From: Ryuthela nishihirai
Lineage: Eukaryota > Arthropoda > Arachnida > Araneae > Heptathelidae
DNA length: 64,000 nucleotides
Direction of reading: 5' to 3'
Assembly (NCBI GenBank): GCA_038380435.1
Contig: JAWZYU010000013.1
Location: forward strand, 63,258,446 to 63,322,445
This document shows positions 44,073 through 55,589 of the stretch, piece after piece (within the stretch, counting starts at the first letter, position 1; each line of letters begins with the position of its first letter). The position numbers and the translations under genes are program-made. The notes beneath the pieces are model-generated. The model saw only the letters and a program-made list of their open reading frames with translations, was not told the origin of the DNA and ran no database searches.

Positions 44073-44115
44073 GTCACAACGTGTTTCATTATATGGAATA
44101 GCATCATCAGGCGAC
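44073..44115 (-). ncRNA. Hammerhead ribozyme-like motif (CUGAUGA core), PLE remnant
   Basis: Minus strand: GTCGC, CTGATGA, a weak stem-loop, GAAA, CACG, TT, GTGAC. Helix I pairs five bases (one G-U). The core is the classical CUGAUGA. Stem II is decayed. The motif sits next to the piggyBac-like element at 44147 without a recognisable PLE coding region. Confidence 0.5.
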
Positions 44116-44146
44116 TGACCTGATCTGTAGTTGGGGTAGTGATTAA

Positions 44147-45480
44147 CCTTTCGAGTGTCCATGTCATCCGTATACATTCGCAGAATCCGTAATGAGAGGC
44201 CAATAACGTATGCATTTTTTTTAGTACAGCAAAAAAAACAGCCATATGTTTTTAGTACAACAAAAAAAATCGACTTTTTAAAATAAAAACTGCCATTGTA
44301 ATTTTCTACATATATCTCTTATAAAAATATATCATTCAGGCTTGAAAAATATTTTTCTCTAATTTAATGCATATTTTATTAAACTACAATAGAAATAATT
44401 TGATAAAGCCATCTGATAGTCATTTCTTAGAAGCACTAAACAGTATTGCCGCTTTGCTTGTTAACATTCCTCTTTGCTGAAGCAACCTTCTGATTTAAGA
44501 TCAAGTTTGATTTGAACTATTATCAACAAATTTTTCCTTAAATTTTCGAAAATTTAAAAATTAACAAAAAAATTACTATTTTTAAAAACGGTAGATCTTG
44601 GAAGTAATTACAAAGTACATAGCACCATTTTTTTTCCATTTCATACCCTATTCTGTCAGAAACCTATTTCAGTATTCCCAAAATTATTTTTTATCATTAT
44701 TCCCAGCATTCTATGCATCTTTCCCATTCTTAAAATCGAAACTGGAAGTAAAAACATCCTTCTTAGAAATTCTGGGTACAACTGCACTTAATTATATTAT
44801 GGCTCACTGAAGTGAACAAGAGGCAGATGGCTGACACATGCTATCTCCATTCCATGTGCTGTAAATGGTTCCCACATTGTTTACAGTTTTGGTCCAGCAT
44901 ATTGGGTACCCTTTGTAAAATTAGTATTTACTTTTTTATATTTAAACCTTAGTTTTCATTTCAGTACATTAATTTTTGTAAATTAGAATTCTTTTTGTCG
45001 ATCGATAAGTATTTTTTTTATAGTTATGCTACATCGGATGGCCAGCCTACAACTTGTTGCTGTGGATATTTTACATTGCATTAGGCTATATGTTTTTTTT
45101 ATTATTATTTATTACTTTTCCAGTAAAACTTTGATCTGGTATCATTTTCTGAAAATAAATTATGTCTTGGATATGGAAGCAAATTCATTTCTGCAAGTTA
45201 GTGATCTTTTGGTTGGCTGATTTATCGATCTTTCTGAGTTACACTACATCGGAGGCTGGCTTAAAAGTTGTTGTGGATATTTTATCTAACATCTCATTTG
45301 GTTATAAGAAATTTTCTTTTATTATTTCATGATTTTTAAGTAAAAAAAATTTTGAGCTTGTACCATTTTCTGAAAATGAATGTTTTGGATACAGAAGCAA
45401 AATAGACTTCCTTGCTACACAGAAAACAGCTGTCATGAGGGACTGCAATTTCAGAAAGGTTTGCCTTCTGCTAAACTCAC
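44147..45480 (-). mobile_element. piggyBac-like non-autonomous element, truncated copy
   Basis: It starts at TTAA (44143-44146) with CCTTTCGAGTGTCC, two mismatches from the terminal repeat of the element at 33398-35621, and follows that element in inverse orientation. An internal segment containing ACTACATCGGA and GTTGTGGATATTTTA occurs twice (about 44990-45220 and 45221-45450), so part is tandemly duplicated. The far end is missing. Confidence 0.7.
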
Positions 45481-45492
45481 TGTGAACACTTC

Positions 45493-45625
45493 ACCCCCCC
45501 CCCCCCTCCCACCAAAAAAAATATATTTTTTTTTTTTAAATTACAAGTTTTTATGTTTATATTGATTGAATAATGTTAAAAGCAACCCCCCCCCCCCACA
45601 CACACACACACACACAAACACACAG
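45493..45625. repeat. Low-complexity C, A, T runs and (CA)n
   Basis: Runs of C at about 45494-45507 and 45585-45597 and runs of A and T between them. A CA microsatellite at 45598-45625 follows. Confidence 0.9.
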
Positions 45626-46927
45626 TATCTTGGCTGTGTCACACAGATGATAAAAAACTTTTTTTTTTGTTTTGATGCATAAACCTTTCTGCATTAAGCC
45701 AAGATTACCAAACTTCAACACCCAACAAAAAGATTCATAATGTTGTACATTGTGAATAATCTTGCCACCTCTATCACAGAATGTCCTTGTTTATATGTTA
45801 ACATTAAGTCTTAAACAATGGCTTGCCATCTTTTAAAATCAGATAGTAAATGTGAACCACAGTTAGATTATAGATATTCCAAAATTAGCTTCCAAATCAG
45901 GACTAGTGCTATGTCATGCACATGTGCATCTTATAAGATGGTCTTAGTTATGTAGACAATCATATGTCGAATATTTTTCCATTATTTTTACTCTGCTTGT
46001 TATATCTTCTGTTAACTCTCATCTTTATATTTAATATAGTTTTCAATTTATTACTGATTTTTCAAATTCATGCTTTAATAATGACGAACAATATATTGTG
46101 GACATTTACATATTTAGAGTGAATTAGGGTTATTCCCAAGGATATGGTTTCCACCTCTGAGGTCCATAATGCAGTAAAAAATGTTCACTTACTAGCAGTT
46201 TCAGAAGATTCATCCCATTGTACATAATACAATCTGCAAAAAGTTATTAATGTAAGTAGTAGAAAATAGAAAAATGGCATATCTAATAGCAGTCACCAAA
46301 GTTGAGTATAGTAATGAGTGATAGTACAATCCTCCTATATATGTAGGATTTTATAATTTGATATGTAGTAAGCTTATAAGTGTATAAGGAAATTAATCTA
46401 TATTAAACACCGTATAAAGAAGTTTTTTAAAATAGTAAAAGGTAAAAAAAAGTACTTGAAATCACAACCACTGTCTTATTCAATCCATATTTCTGTTTGT
46501 TTATTTATTTATTTTTAGCACAATTTAAAACTTTGCTAATTAAACTGATGGTAACGTAGAAAGTTACAATTCAAAAACGATATTAAGAAGAAGTAATGTC
46601 AGCAAAACCACATACACTGTGAATTCTGAACTGCTTCCTCAACTGCTTTTACACCTTTTTATTCCTTTATCGATGTTATTAAATTTCACTTATTATTGAT
46701 GATAGTATGGTATCATTAAAATAATATTAAGAATGCAATGAGATAATTTCATTAACATGACATATGTCATAGCTTGTTTAATTTGTCAACAATAGGAATC
46801 TTAAACATTAAGAATATGCATTACAAAAAACATTTTACTCAAAAAAGTAGTAATCACCTTTAGCCAACTATAGAAAAATACAAATATAGGATAGAGAAAT
46901 GTCAGGATAATTTAAAACTGTGCTTAC
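45626..46927. other. wapl intron, unassigned
   Basis: No element recognised. A 41 bp segment at 46193-46233 has good minus-strand splice signals but does not fit the wapl frame. Confidence 0.45.
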
Positions 46928-47043
46928 ATTTTCTAACACTCGTAAGCAACGGTCTATTTTTCGGATTTTATCCAACTGAGTTTCAGTGGGATGGGTGATC
47001 ACTTCCAATTCTTCTGGGATGAGTAAGGTTACACATGAAGTGA
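46928..47043 (-). CDS. wapl: wapl internal exon (most 5' one seen)
   Basis: This minus-strand exon of 116 bp encodes TSCVTLLIPEELEVITHPTE, then TQLDKIRKIDRCLRVLEN. The ending is the Arg-Val-Leu-Glu-Asn that precedes the VTYMN exon at 37340, consistent with the WAPL family. The acceptor is TTTTCTAG; the donor is GTAAGCAC. It enters with a codon split after its first base and leaves in phase 0. The first half is less conserved and by itself would not identify the gene; the assignment rests on the joined exons. Upstream exons were not found to the right, so the next intron is at least 17 kb or they escaped me. Confidence 0.8.
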
Positions 47044-48849
47044 CTAGAAAACAGTTAATAAATTTGCTTTGTAAGTCTTAATTTTCAATATGGAAAATTT
47101 TTATTAAAAATATTCAAAGGCATATCCATTGCATATTTATATGCATATCAATTTCAATAAATTACCTGAATTAAAATTCAAAAATGCTTTGTACTCATGA
47201 AAAATTTGCACGAAAAGGTACATAGTATATACATTTTAATCAGAATTTCAATAAAAGCATATAAAAATCAGTAAGGAAGTGGGTAAAATTTTACAATACA
47301 GAAACTAATTGAAAAGGTTACTTTAAACAAATTTATTCACGAATGTTTGAAATCTTTTTGCTTCTAATTATTAAGCAATCAGAAAGCAATGCAGGTACTG
47401 TAATTCAGTTCCTGATTATCAGTGATCAGAGTCTGCACTGTCATTTAAATAAAATATGATTATTCCACTTCTCAGAACTTGCAAGCTATGTCATTCTGAT
47501 AAAGAAAATTTTTTATTCACAGTAATACAGATTTAGAGAGTATAATGTGCATGAGGAATTACCTCTACTTCAACTTGTTGAAAGGGAAACTCAGGATTCT
47601 TTGTCAAATCTAAATAATTGACTGGTGAACTTGATGTTATGCAGATGGATGAATAAAATGATATAATCATCATATACACAGTGACAAACAAATTAATAGC
47701 AACTTGCTGGTTTTAATAATTTATTTCATTTTGTGTCCAAAAATACCTTTCACTTTGACTTTTCATAAAAGGCAAATGAACCAAGAAATTTAAAATCTTA
47801 GGATGATATTGGCTACAGAAACATTGTTACTGACAGATAAAAAAATGTAATTCAGCCATGTGGCTCAAATGGACAAATAGCAAGGAATGGCAGAGTGTTC
47901 ACACCTGAAAGAGTGACACAAAAGGATTAGCCACATTCCTTGGGGGGTTAAGATATTCCTTTATCAGCCATATCACTAACAAATTTTTAAATATCCTGAG
48001 GTATATCTGAGCCTAAGTCAGTGATATTCAAAGGAAATTCTATCATTAAACCAGTGTCATAGACTGTGCTATATGAGTGTGTGCACAACATGTTCAGTCA
48101 AGTCACCAGTGAGAGGTGTACTGCTTTGTTACACACCATTCTATATGAGAATCAAGCACACAAAACTTGTCCACACAAGTGGCTGCTCCACAGAGACTAC
48201 CATATTGTTTTGTTACAAACTATACTATAACAACATCACACACAACATACATGTCAGCAGTGAGTGCCATATGTTTGATTAGGACAAAATCCAATAATCA
48301 GTCCAACTGACCACATACAGCCCTTCTAATATAGCCTCTTATACAGACATTCCTACTGCAGCTACAAGAATAATTTTTTGTGTGTAAGTGTAAAACCTTA
48401 ATTATGAAAAGTCAAAGACCTGCAACTTGATGTCAAAAATTATATATTTTCAGCGAGTATAATACTCGCTGAAAATTCGTTAGTCAAAATTTGCAGTGGC
48501 CCTTCTAGTGTTAATTCAGCCTTGGCCACTGTCCTCAATAATAGGCATGGTTGAGAAATATATAAAGGGGGAGTAACAAAAGAGCCAAGTGATACGATCA
48601 GGCCAGAAAAAAAGTAAAAGAGGGATGGGGGGCTCATCAACAGACTATTTCCATTCCAGCAAAACATTTCCCCCTCTGTTTCAAAGGTCTTTAAAATATT
48701 ACTTGAAAAAATGCATAGTAAAATATACAAAGTTCAATAATTTTGTGCTTCTATGGGGCTTCAGTTTTTTGCTTGGGAGGAAGGGGTAATGGCCCTGTTC
48801 AATAATGATAGTTAAAGAAAGTAAGGTCTGGAAACAGTAACTAGTATAC
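47044..48849. other. Unassigned, presumably wapl intron
   Basis: No coding sequence supported. Near 47683 a CACAGTGACAAACAAATT stretch after TA resembles the end of a Tc1-type element, but no partner end or transposase was seen. Confidence 0.4.
48446..48476. repeat. 15 bp-arm perfect hairpin, 1 bp loop
   Basis: Arms 48446-48460 and 48462-48476 (ATTTTCAGCGAGTAT and its complement) around a single A. Confidence 0.92.
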
Positions 48850-49227
48850 ACTGGAAGGAGAGCTGTGTACCAATCCCATGTAATGATGCATAAAACCAGT
48901 TAAGGACTGGAAGTCTGACCCCACTTTCTCATACTAGAGGCCATTAATACTTTTCAAAAGAGAGTTTTCTTCTGGAACAGAATGGAAAGGGATGATACCA
49001 GATGAGTGTGGGCTACTGATGCTATCATCTCTGTCCACATTTTCTTTTTTTTTTTCTGACAGAAAAATGACCCTCACAGGGATCCTGGTGCTAATACCAT
49101 TTAAACTCACTGGATTGGCTTATGGCTTTGAGCTTGATTACATTACAGATTCTGGATTTGTTACACTGGTGGACCTCTCTTGAGTGAAAACCTACTGTTG
49201 TATTTTCTGTTTGTCTATGGGTTGTTA

Positions 49228-50410
49228 CACCGAATTGCCAATGAATTAGGGATAGGAGACATTATTCAAATTCAGTACTGCAAATCCCGCATTTGCACCA
49301 CATGTGTGGCTGAAACTCTGGTCATATATAACTGTCAGCTTTGGCTTCCCCAATCATTCGTCATGAGAAGCATAATGGGAAAGGAACAGGATTTAGATGC
49401 ATTTGACAGAGGACAGATTGTAGGTGCCCAATAGATGGGACATTCGATCTCCGAAATTGTTAACGAACTTGGATTTTCATGTACAACAGTTTCAAGGGTG
49501 TTCCAGGAATATGAACATTCCAGCCCAGCCTTGAATGATCATGGGCTTCGCCTCTGACCCGCATTGTACAGATCGATAAGAGGCCAGACATTATCTGAAA
49601 TCATCTCCCATCTGAACGCAGGTTCCAGCAGGGAAGTCAGTGCATGGACCGTGAAATGCTCACTTCATCGTCTCGGTTTTGGGAGCCACTGACCTATGAG
49701 AATCCCACTTCTAATGACACAACACTGTGCTCAATACCTTGCCTGGACTAAAAAACATCAAAACTGGACCATCAGAAATTGGCGACAGATAGCCTGGAGT
49801 GATGAATCCTGATTTAAACTTCATCATGCTGATGGGAGAATAAGGATATGGTGCCAACCCCATGATTTCTGCATGTCAGGTTGGAATAATACAAGCTGGT
49901 GGTGGCTCAGTGATGGCTTGGGGTGTCTTCAGTTGGACATCTGTGGGACCTTTGGTATGTGTACTGATGACTCTCAATGCATCCCGGTATGTAGAACTCA
50001 TGGCTGACCATTTACACCCAATTATGGCCATCATGCATCCCAATGGAGATGGCATCTACCAGTAACATAACTGTTCACCTCAAAGGTCTCACAGGTCTTG
50101 GCTAGTGCATGGTTGAAGGAGCATTCTGCTGACTTTGAAATAACAAATTGGCCACCTAAAAGCCCAAATTTAAATCCCATCAAAAATCTTTGGGATACCA
50201 TTGAGCTGGGTGTTCGAGCCCGTGTCCCATCAGCAACGATCTTACGAGAATTGTGGACAGCTCTGGAGGATGCATGGCCGCCATACCTGTGGAACATTTA
50301 CACAAGCTTGTGGAGTCCTTGCCTCGTCATATGGCAGCCGTTATTAGGATCAGAGGGGGTCCAACACACTACTAGGTTACTATCCCTAATTCAAAGGTAC
50401 TTACAGTGTG
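49228..50410 (+). pseudogene. Tc1-like element nested in the LINE, broken transposase
   Basis: The ends are inverted repeats sharing GAATTAGGGATAG (left from CACCGAATTG, right ending CAGTGTG), with TA on both sides (49226-49227 and 50411-50412). Plus-strand patches in order: MGHSISEIVNELGFSCTTVS (helix-turn-helix), AWTKKHQNWTIRNWRQIAWS followed by DES (first Asp), a QAGGGSVMAWG-type block near 49870, and FEITNWPPKSPNLNPIKNLW, where both the usual Asp and the catalytic Glu are changed (N and K). Several stops. It is younger than the LINE it interrupts. Confidence 0.85.
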
Positions 50411-51872
50411 TATATCTAAGTGATCAGATGCATAAGATACCTTATATCAGCTGGAGGATAATCCTTATCAGAGGCCATTGCAAGTACCTGAACCCTTACT
50501 TCTATGGGTATCGCTAACCTACTCTGGAATAATGTGTCTCAGGAAGATCAGTTTCTATTTTGATTCTAGTTCTTGATAAGGTCCACTTGTAAAGGTGGTG
50601 CCTGAAGTCCCTACCAGAATTCGTGGTGTAAAACTTTAGCAGTGGAGGAACAGGTCTTTGTCCCCATGCTTTTGATTGGGGAGCTGTTTGATATTGTTGG
50701 TCCTATTTCCCTACTTCTCAATAAAACTAGTTTCTTTAAAAATCGTAACAATAATTTTTCCCCACAGGTAAATGGAATGTGAAGACATTGCATAGAGATT
50801 ATTCTCTAGATGTCCTCACACAGGAATTATAACTTTATAAACTATTGTATTCTGGGTTTGCAAGAGACCAGAAGGATATGTAAAAGTCAGATAAAATAAA
50901 TAAATACCCCCTCAAGAATCTACTTGTCATGAAGGATTGAGAGGAGACTGTCAGCATACTTAAGAATAATTTTAAATTTCTCTTTTCAGGGAGGGAGGAG
51001 GATGGAAAGCATTTCTAAGGTGTAGCTTTCCATCTCAGCAGACAAACCAGTGATGCTCCTCTAGGATATGACTGCATTTATGAAAGATTGCTTACAGTGA
51101 AATTTAAAACTAAGATTAAAGACTTGAATGTTCTTTGTTGTTATGCCCCCATAAGACTCTGATGAGAATTAGAAAGATAGGTTTTATATCAACTTCGGAA
51201 TATTTTAAACTCTGTCAAGAAAGGAGCTTTTCTCTTCTGCTAGGTGACTTCAGTGCTAAAGTTGGTACTGACTCTGACCTTTGGGTAGGTGTGATAGGTC
51301 CATTTGGCATTGTGTAGTTGCAATGCAGAACATCTACAGATAACTAAACTTAACGGTTTGAGAATAACTAACAAGTACTACAAACACAAGGATATTTAAA
51401 TTACATATGGGTTTCAACTTATGAATTGGTTAAGAATATGATCGATTATATATTAATTAACAGCAAGTGGGCTAGTTCTGTTAAGGAATACCAGGTGATA
51501 TAGTGCAGCTGAAATTGGATCTGACCATTACCTGGTCAAAAAGTCTTGCAACTGAAGTTTAAGAAATTGCCTTTAATACTGAAGCTCTGAAAGATCCAGA
51601 TATAGCCAAAGCATGCCATGATAGGCTACTTAGTAATTATGACAATCATATCTTGCTTACTACAGAAGTTCAGAAAGAATGGGATCAGTTTAAACATGCT
51701 TTTCTTGAAACTAACAGTACTGTTTTAGGTAAAAAGGAACAAAGGAGAAAAAGTTATTTGGGTGATAAGGCTATGGAATGTATTTCTGAAAAAGGGAATT
51801 AGAGGAATAATTTAAATCAAACTCTACTAGTCCTAACAGATGCCATTACAAGAGCTAAATAAATGTGCAAAG

Positions 51873-51943
51873 GATCAATTAACAGCTGATAAGAATCTTT
51901 GATAGCTTAACTATCAAAGATTCTTATCAGTTGTTAATTGATC
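51873..51943. repeat. 33 bp-arm hairpin in the LINE
   Basis: Arms 51873-51905 and 51911-51943 are inverted complements with one mismatch and a 5 bp loop. The homologous stretch in the LINE at about 29750-29830 lacks the second arm. Confidence 0.92.
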
Positions 51944-53074
51944 TATAATTAGATTGATGACAGAGCTAAAATAAAAAGCATAAAAATAAAGAGCACAATA
52001 ACATGGAGTTGCATCAGATAGTTAATGTTTTGTATGGAAAGAAACAGGCTAGCATAGAGGAATTGAGGGATAAACATGGCAAGATTACTGAAGGTAAGGT
52101 ATTCTGTCATAGCTAGATGGGCTCAGCATTTCAGTGATGTTCTACAGTGTAGTTTGTTCTACTCTCATTGTTTGCAATGAGGATAGATCCATCACTGGCT
52201 TTAATGTTGGCCCTATACCACATTCCGAAGTCACTTTGGCTATCTCTAAATTAAAATTGCATAAATCCTCAGGGGTGGACAAAATCACCACTGAAATGCT
52301 TAGAGCTGGGAACGTTTGCACTGTCACATCGCTGACTGAAATTTTAAATATTTTTTATGATAAAGGTATTGTTCCTAAGGATTTTACTAGAGCTATCATT
52401 ATCCTTATTTTCATAAAAGGTGATTTAAATTCTTGTGATAATTATAGGGCAATCAGTCTACTTTCTGTTCTGTGCATGGTTCTGCTTAATAGAATTAAGA
52501 ATCTAGTTTACGGACAACTGACTGATGAACAGTGTGGATTCAGAAGTGGTAGGGGATATAAAAAAGTATTTTCCCTTAGGCAGATTCTTGAGGAATTTTT
52601 AGTTTCTGAAACCTGTGATTACTATCTTTATAGATTTCAAAAAAGCTTTTGACTCTGTTGATCATCATAAGAACTCTGAATCATGTATGAGATTGTAGAG
52701 ATTGTTTTAGCATTGCTAATGGAGTTAGACAAGAGTGTATTTTGTCTTCTTTTCTCTTTGGTTTGGTTATTGATTATGTTCTGTAGAATTCTTTGCAAAG
52801 GGGAAGACTTTGGCCTTATATGGTCTAGAGATTTTGAAATTTCTTATTTAGACTGTGCAGATTATTTGGCCCTGTTGACTAATGATGTCGATGAGATAAA
52901 TTCTTTCATTAGGGCTGTTGATGAGATTGGTAAGGGTAGACTTGGTGATAAACAGAGAGAAAACTAAAGTGATGAAAATTGGTCAGGCAAATGGTGCTTC
53001 AATCACTTTGAACAGTTGCACTCTTGAGCAAGAGTAGTAGTAGTATTTATTTCCACTCATAATCTATAGATATA

Positions 53075-54469
53075 CAAGGTGATTCAAAAGGTCTTAGACA
53101 AACTGTAAAGGTAGGTCAGGAATACAAAAACAAACCACTTTTACATAGGAACATATAGCTGCAAATGCCACTTAGTGTGCTAGAGATACAGGAAGAATCA
53201 AAAATAAAGGAATACAAGTAAGGTCTACAACATGTTTACAATTTCAGAGGAAGTGCTCAAAGTTCTTTCCATCCACAGCAATACATGCCTTGCAACGTTG
53301 ACACATGGATCGGCAAACATGTTTGAAAATGCCAGGCCTCTTGTGGACATGTGCTGCTGCCTCAACAACTCTTGCGACGAGGTCAGCAACAAGGTCTTTC
53401 AGATAACCCCAGAGGAAGAAATCAATGGGGGAGAAGGCAAGTGATCTTGGTGGCCGAGCGACAGGTCCGCCCCGGCAATCCATCGCTCAGGAAAGATGCT
53501 GTTGAGATACTCGCACACAAACAAGGTGAAATGTGTGCATGCCCCATCGTGCTGAAACTACATGCGTCGGCACACAGATACAGGAACATCATGCAGTAGT
53601 TCCGACAAGACCTCCTCCAGAGATATCCAATAACTACGCACATCTAGTCATTATGGAAGAAGGTATGGCCCAAGTAAATAGTCTCCAACAATGCCCGCCC
53701 AAACATTTATGGTGAACCGGTGTTGCACAGCACAGGAGCATGTAGCTCGTGGGTTGTCACGTGCCCACACATTCAAATTATGAACATTAACAACACCCTC
53801 ATGTGAGAAGGTAGCTTCATCGGTGAAGAGAACCAATGCTGGAAATTCCGGCTGTGCGACACATTTTTGCAAAAACCAACGTGTGAATTCCAGACCCAGG
53901 TGGTCATCTCCCTCTTCCAATGACTGAACCCATTGCATGTGAAAAGGGTGTAACAACTCCTCGTGTAATACTCGCCACAAGCTGGGCTGATGTACACGAA
54001 TATGATGCGAAATAGCTCGTATACTAGTACTTGGATTATGTTCAATTTCATGTAAGACCACTTCTTCCATAATAGGTGTGCATGTCGTTCGGTCCTGACC
54101 ACAACAGCTGTTTACTTCGAAGATCCAGTTTCACACAATCTGTGGTGCAAACGTTTGATGATGGGCCATGCATCTGTTTGGGAACTGTTCACAATACAAT
54201 CACACCGTGGCTCGCCCATTTCCATTCACTGCCCCATAAGCTAAATGTATATCTGTCATCTCAGTATTAGTGTAACAATGCATCCTACTCCCGCAACGTC
54301 AACAACTCGAATGATGATGACTCGTGCTGCCCAACTCAATTTCTAGCAAATAACACCTTCTAGAACACTCGGGTGGCATTTGCGGCTATATGTTCCTATG
54401 TAAAAATGGTTTGTTTTTGTATTCCCGACCTACCTTTAAATTTTGACTAAGACCTTTTGAATCACTCTG
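53075..54469 (-). mobile_element. mariner/Tc1-superfamily element with inverted repeats of about 100 bp
   Basis: The outer ends CAAGGTGATTCAAAAGGTC and CAGAGTGATTCAAAAGGTC (complement of the right end) extend into inverted repeats of roughly 100 bp (53075-53175 and 54371-54469). TA flanks both (53073-53074 and 54470-54471). The inside is filled by one minus-strand transposase gene, now frameshifted. Confidence 0.9.
53244..54280 (-). pseudogene. Transposase of the long-TIR mariner-type element
   Basis: Minus strand, N to C: a decayed DNA-binding region, then EEVVLHEIEHNPSTSIRAIS and HHIRVHQPSLWRVLHEELLH, LEFTRWFLQK, and LVLFTDEATFSHEGVVNVHN with the first Asp. RFTINVWAGIVGDYLLGPYL follows. 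After a frameshift near 53645 comes a QHDGACTHF block with the second Asp. After another shift, RPPRSLAFSPIDFFLWGYLK stands where relatives have SPDL-P-DFFLWG, so the third Asp is lost. It ends with RCKACIAVDGKNFEHFL and a stop. This transposase type is common in arthropod genomes. The copy is inactive. Confidence 0.85.
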
Positions 54470-54813
54470 TATATATCACAAATTTTCATACATGTAACAA
54501 TAACAATGGTGGAAACACAAATACACAAAACCAACAAAAATAGAACAAGAAAAATAAAAACCACACACATAATTTTAGTTATTACATGCTGAAACCTAGG
54601 GGTTAAACAGCAAGTGGGCATGTTGTTTAGCCCCTGTAATAATTAAAATCCAATTTAATAGTTTTAATTACCAACACCATATTAAAACGCTAGGCAACCA
54701 ATAATAGGAATAACAATCAATTCTTAATATAATTTGATACATCAATAATAAAAGAAAGGATATTCATGAATTATAAATAAAAGATTTAAATGATTGACCA
54801 TAAAGTAGGATTC

Positions 54814-54857
54814 ATAACAGTTAATATATATATAGGTATATATATATTAACTGTTAT
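54814..54857. repeat. 19 bp-arm hairpin
   Basis: Arms 54814-54832 and 54839-54857 (ATAACAGTTAATATATATA and complement) with a 6 bp loop, just before the LINE fragment at 54880. Confidence 0.9.
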
Positions 54858-54879
54858 ATATAGGAGTAGGTTTGGTTAC

Positions 54880-55565
54880 AAACAGAGAGAAAACTAAAGT
54901 GATGAAAATTGGTCAGGCAGGCTGTAATTCAGTTAATCTAAATGGTTGCAATCTTGAGCAGGTGTCACAGTTTAATTATCTTGGGAGCTATGTAACAGAT
55001 ACTGGTGATGTGCGGCATGAGATTAACAGATGAATAGAGATTGCTGCCGGGACTTTTAAGAATCTATGGAGAGTGTGGAGAAATAGGCATATACACCTTA
55101 AGACTAAGATTGCATAATAGTTTGGTTCTTTCTAGGGTTAGTTATGGTAGTGAAACTTGAACACTTTGTAAACAAGATAACAGGAAACTAGATGCTTTTG
55201 ATTCTAGATGCTTACACAGTATCTTGGGTATTAGATGGACTAATGATGCTGTTAGGCAAAAGAATCGACAACCTACTTTAAGCAGCATATTGTGCAGAGA
55301 GAGACTCCATTATTTTGGCCATGTTGCCCGTATGAATAATTACAGATTGGCGAATAGGGTTATGAACAGTGTGCCTAAATGTCTCAGAAAGAGGGGGAGA
55401 CATAGGATACGGTGGGCACACAATGTCAAACAGGACCTTGTTAGAATTGGTGTGCAGTGGCCAGATGCAGTAGATGTAGCTCAGGACAGACTTGCTTGGA
55501 GAACTAAATTGCATGGTCTGGTTGGACCTCCGTAGCCCATGGCTGCTTGAGGATGATGATGATAT
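54880..55565 (+). pseudogene. LINE ORF2 C-terminus and 3' end (second copy)
   Basis: The plus strand begins with NREKTKVMKIGQAG, overlapping by about 75 bp the end of the other LINE copy (52955-53029) but diverged from it. It continues with QVSQFNYLGSYVTDTGDVRH and GTFKNLWRVWRNRHIHLKTK. From 55224 come RWTNDAVRQKNRQPTLSSIL, CRERLHYFGHVARMNNYRLA, RKRGRHRIRWAHNVKQDLVR and a HGLVGPP end. It finishes in (GAT)n near 55553. It is a separate, 5'-truncated insertion. Confidence 0.82.
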
Positions 55566-55589
55566 AATAAATATACCCTTCCCACAATA

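Larger units (their letters stand above)
48850..53029 (+). mobile_element. APE-type LINE, long broken copy
   Basis: The plus strand starts with the leader shared with 11640 and 29690-30720. The endonuclease region (about 50760-51420) contains FSLLLGDFSAKVGTDSDLWV, the conserved GDFN-like block. RT runs from about 52190 to 52967: SITGFNVGPIPHSEVTLAIS, KSSGVDKITTEMLRAG, CDNYRAISLLSVLCMVLLNR, LTDEQCGFRSGRGYKKVFSL, then FQKSFDSVDHH (catalytic region) and, in shifted frames, later blocks including INREKTKVMKIGQ. The protein would make target-primed cDNA copies. Many stops break it. A Tc1-like element (49228-50410) is inserted in the leader and a hairpin (51873-51943) in ORF2. It stops at 53029 against a different retroposon. 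Clade not assigned. Confidence 0.8.
53030..54865 (-). mobile_element. Possible retroposon carrying a mariner-type insertion
   Basis: On the minus strand the left end reads ...GTGGAAATAAATACTACTAC, a 3' tail style seen in LINE-mobilised retroposons. The body would be 54472-54865 plus 53030-53072, split by the DNA transposon at 53075-54469. I do not recognise the body. Confidence 0.35.

Noticed and set aside
47683..48300. A complete Tc1-like element starting CACAGTGACAAAC
   Set aside because: No matching right end, no TA-bounded partner and no transposase motif were found.
52955..54965. A 75 bp target-site duplication around 53030-54880, from the LINE sequence repeated on both sides
   Set aside because: The two LINE stretches differ too much (roughly a quarter of positions in the second half) to be a duplication made by one insertion; two separate LINE copies fit better.
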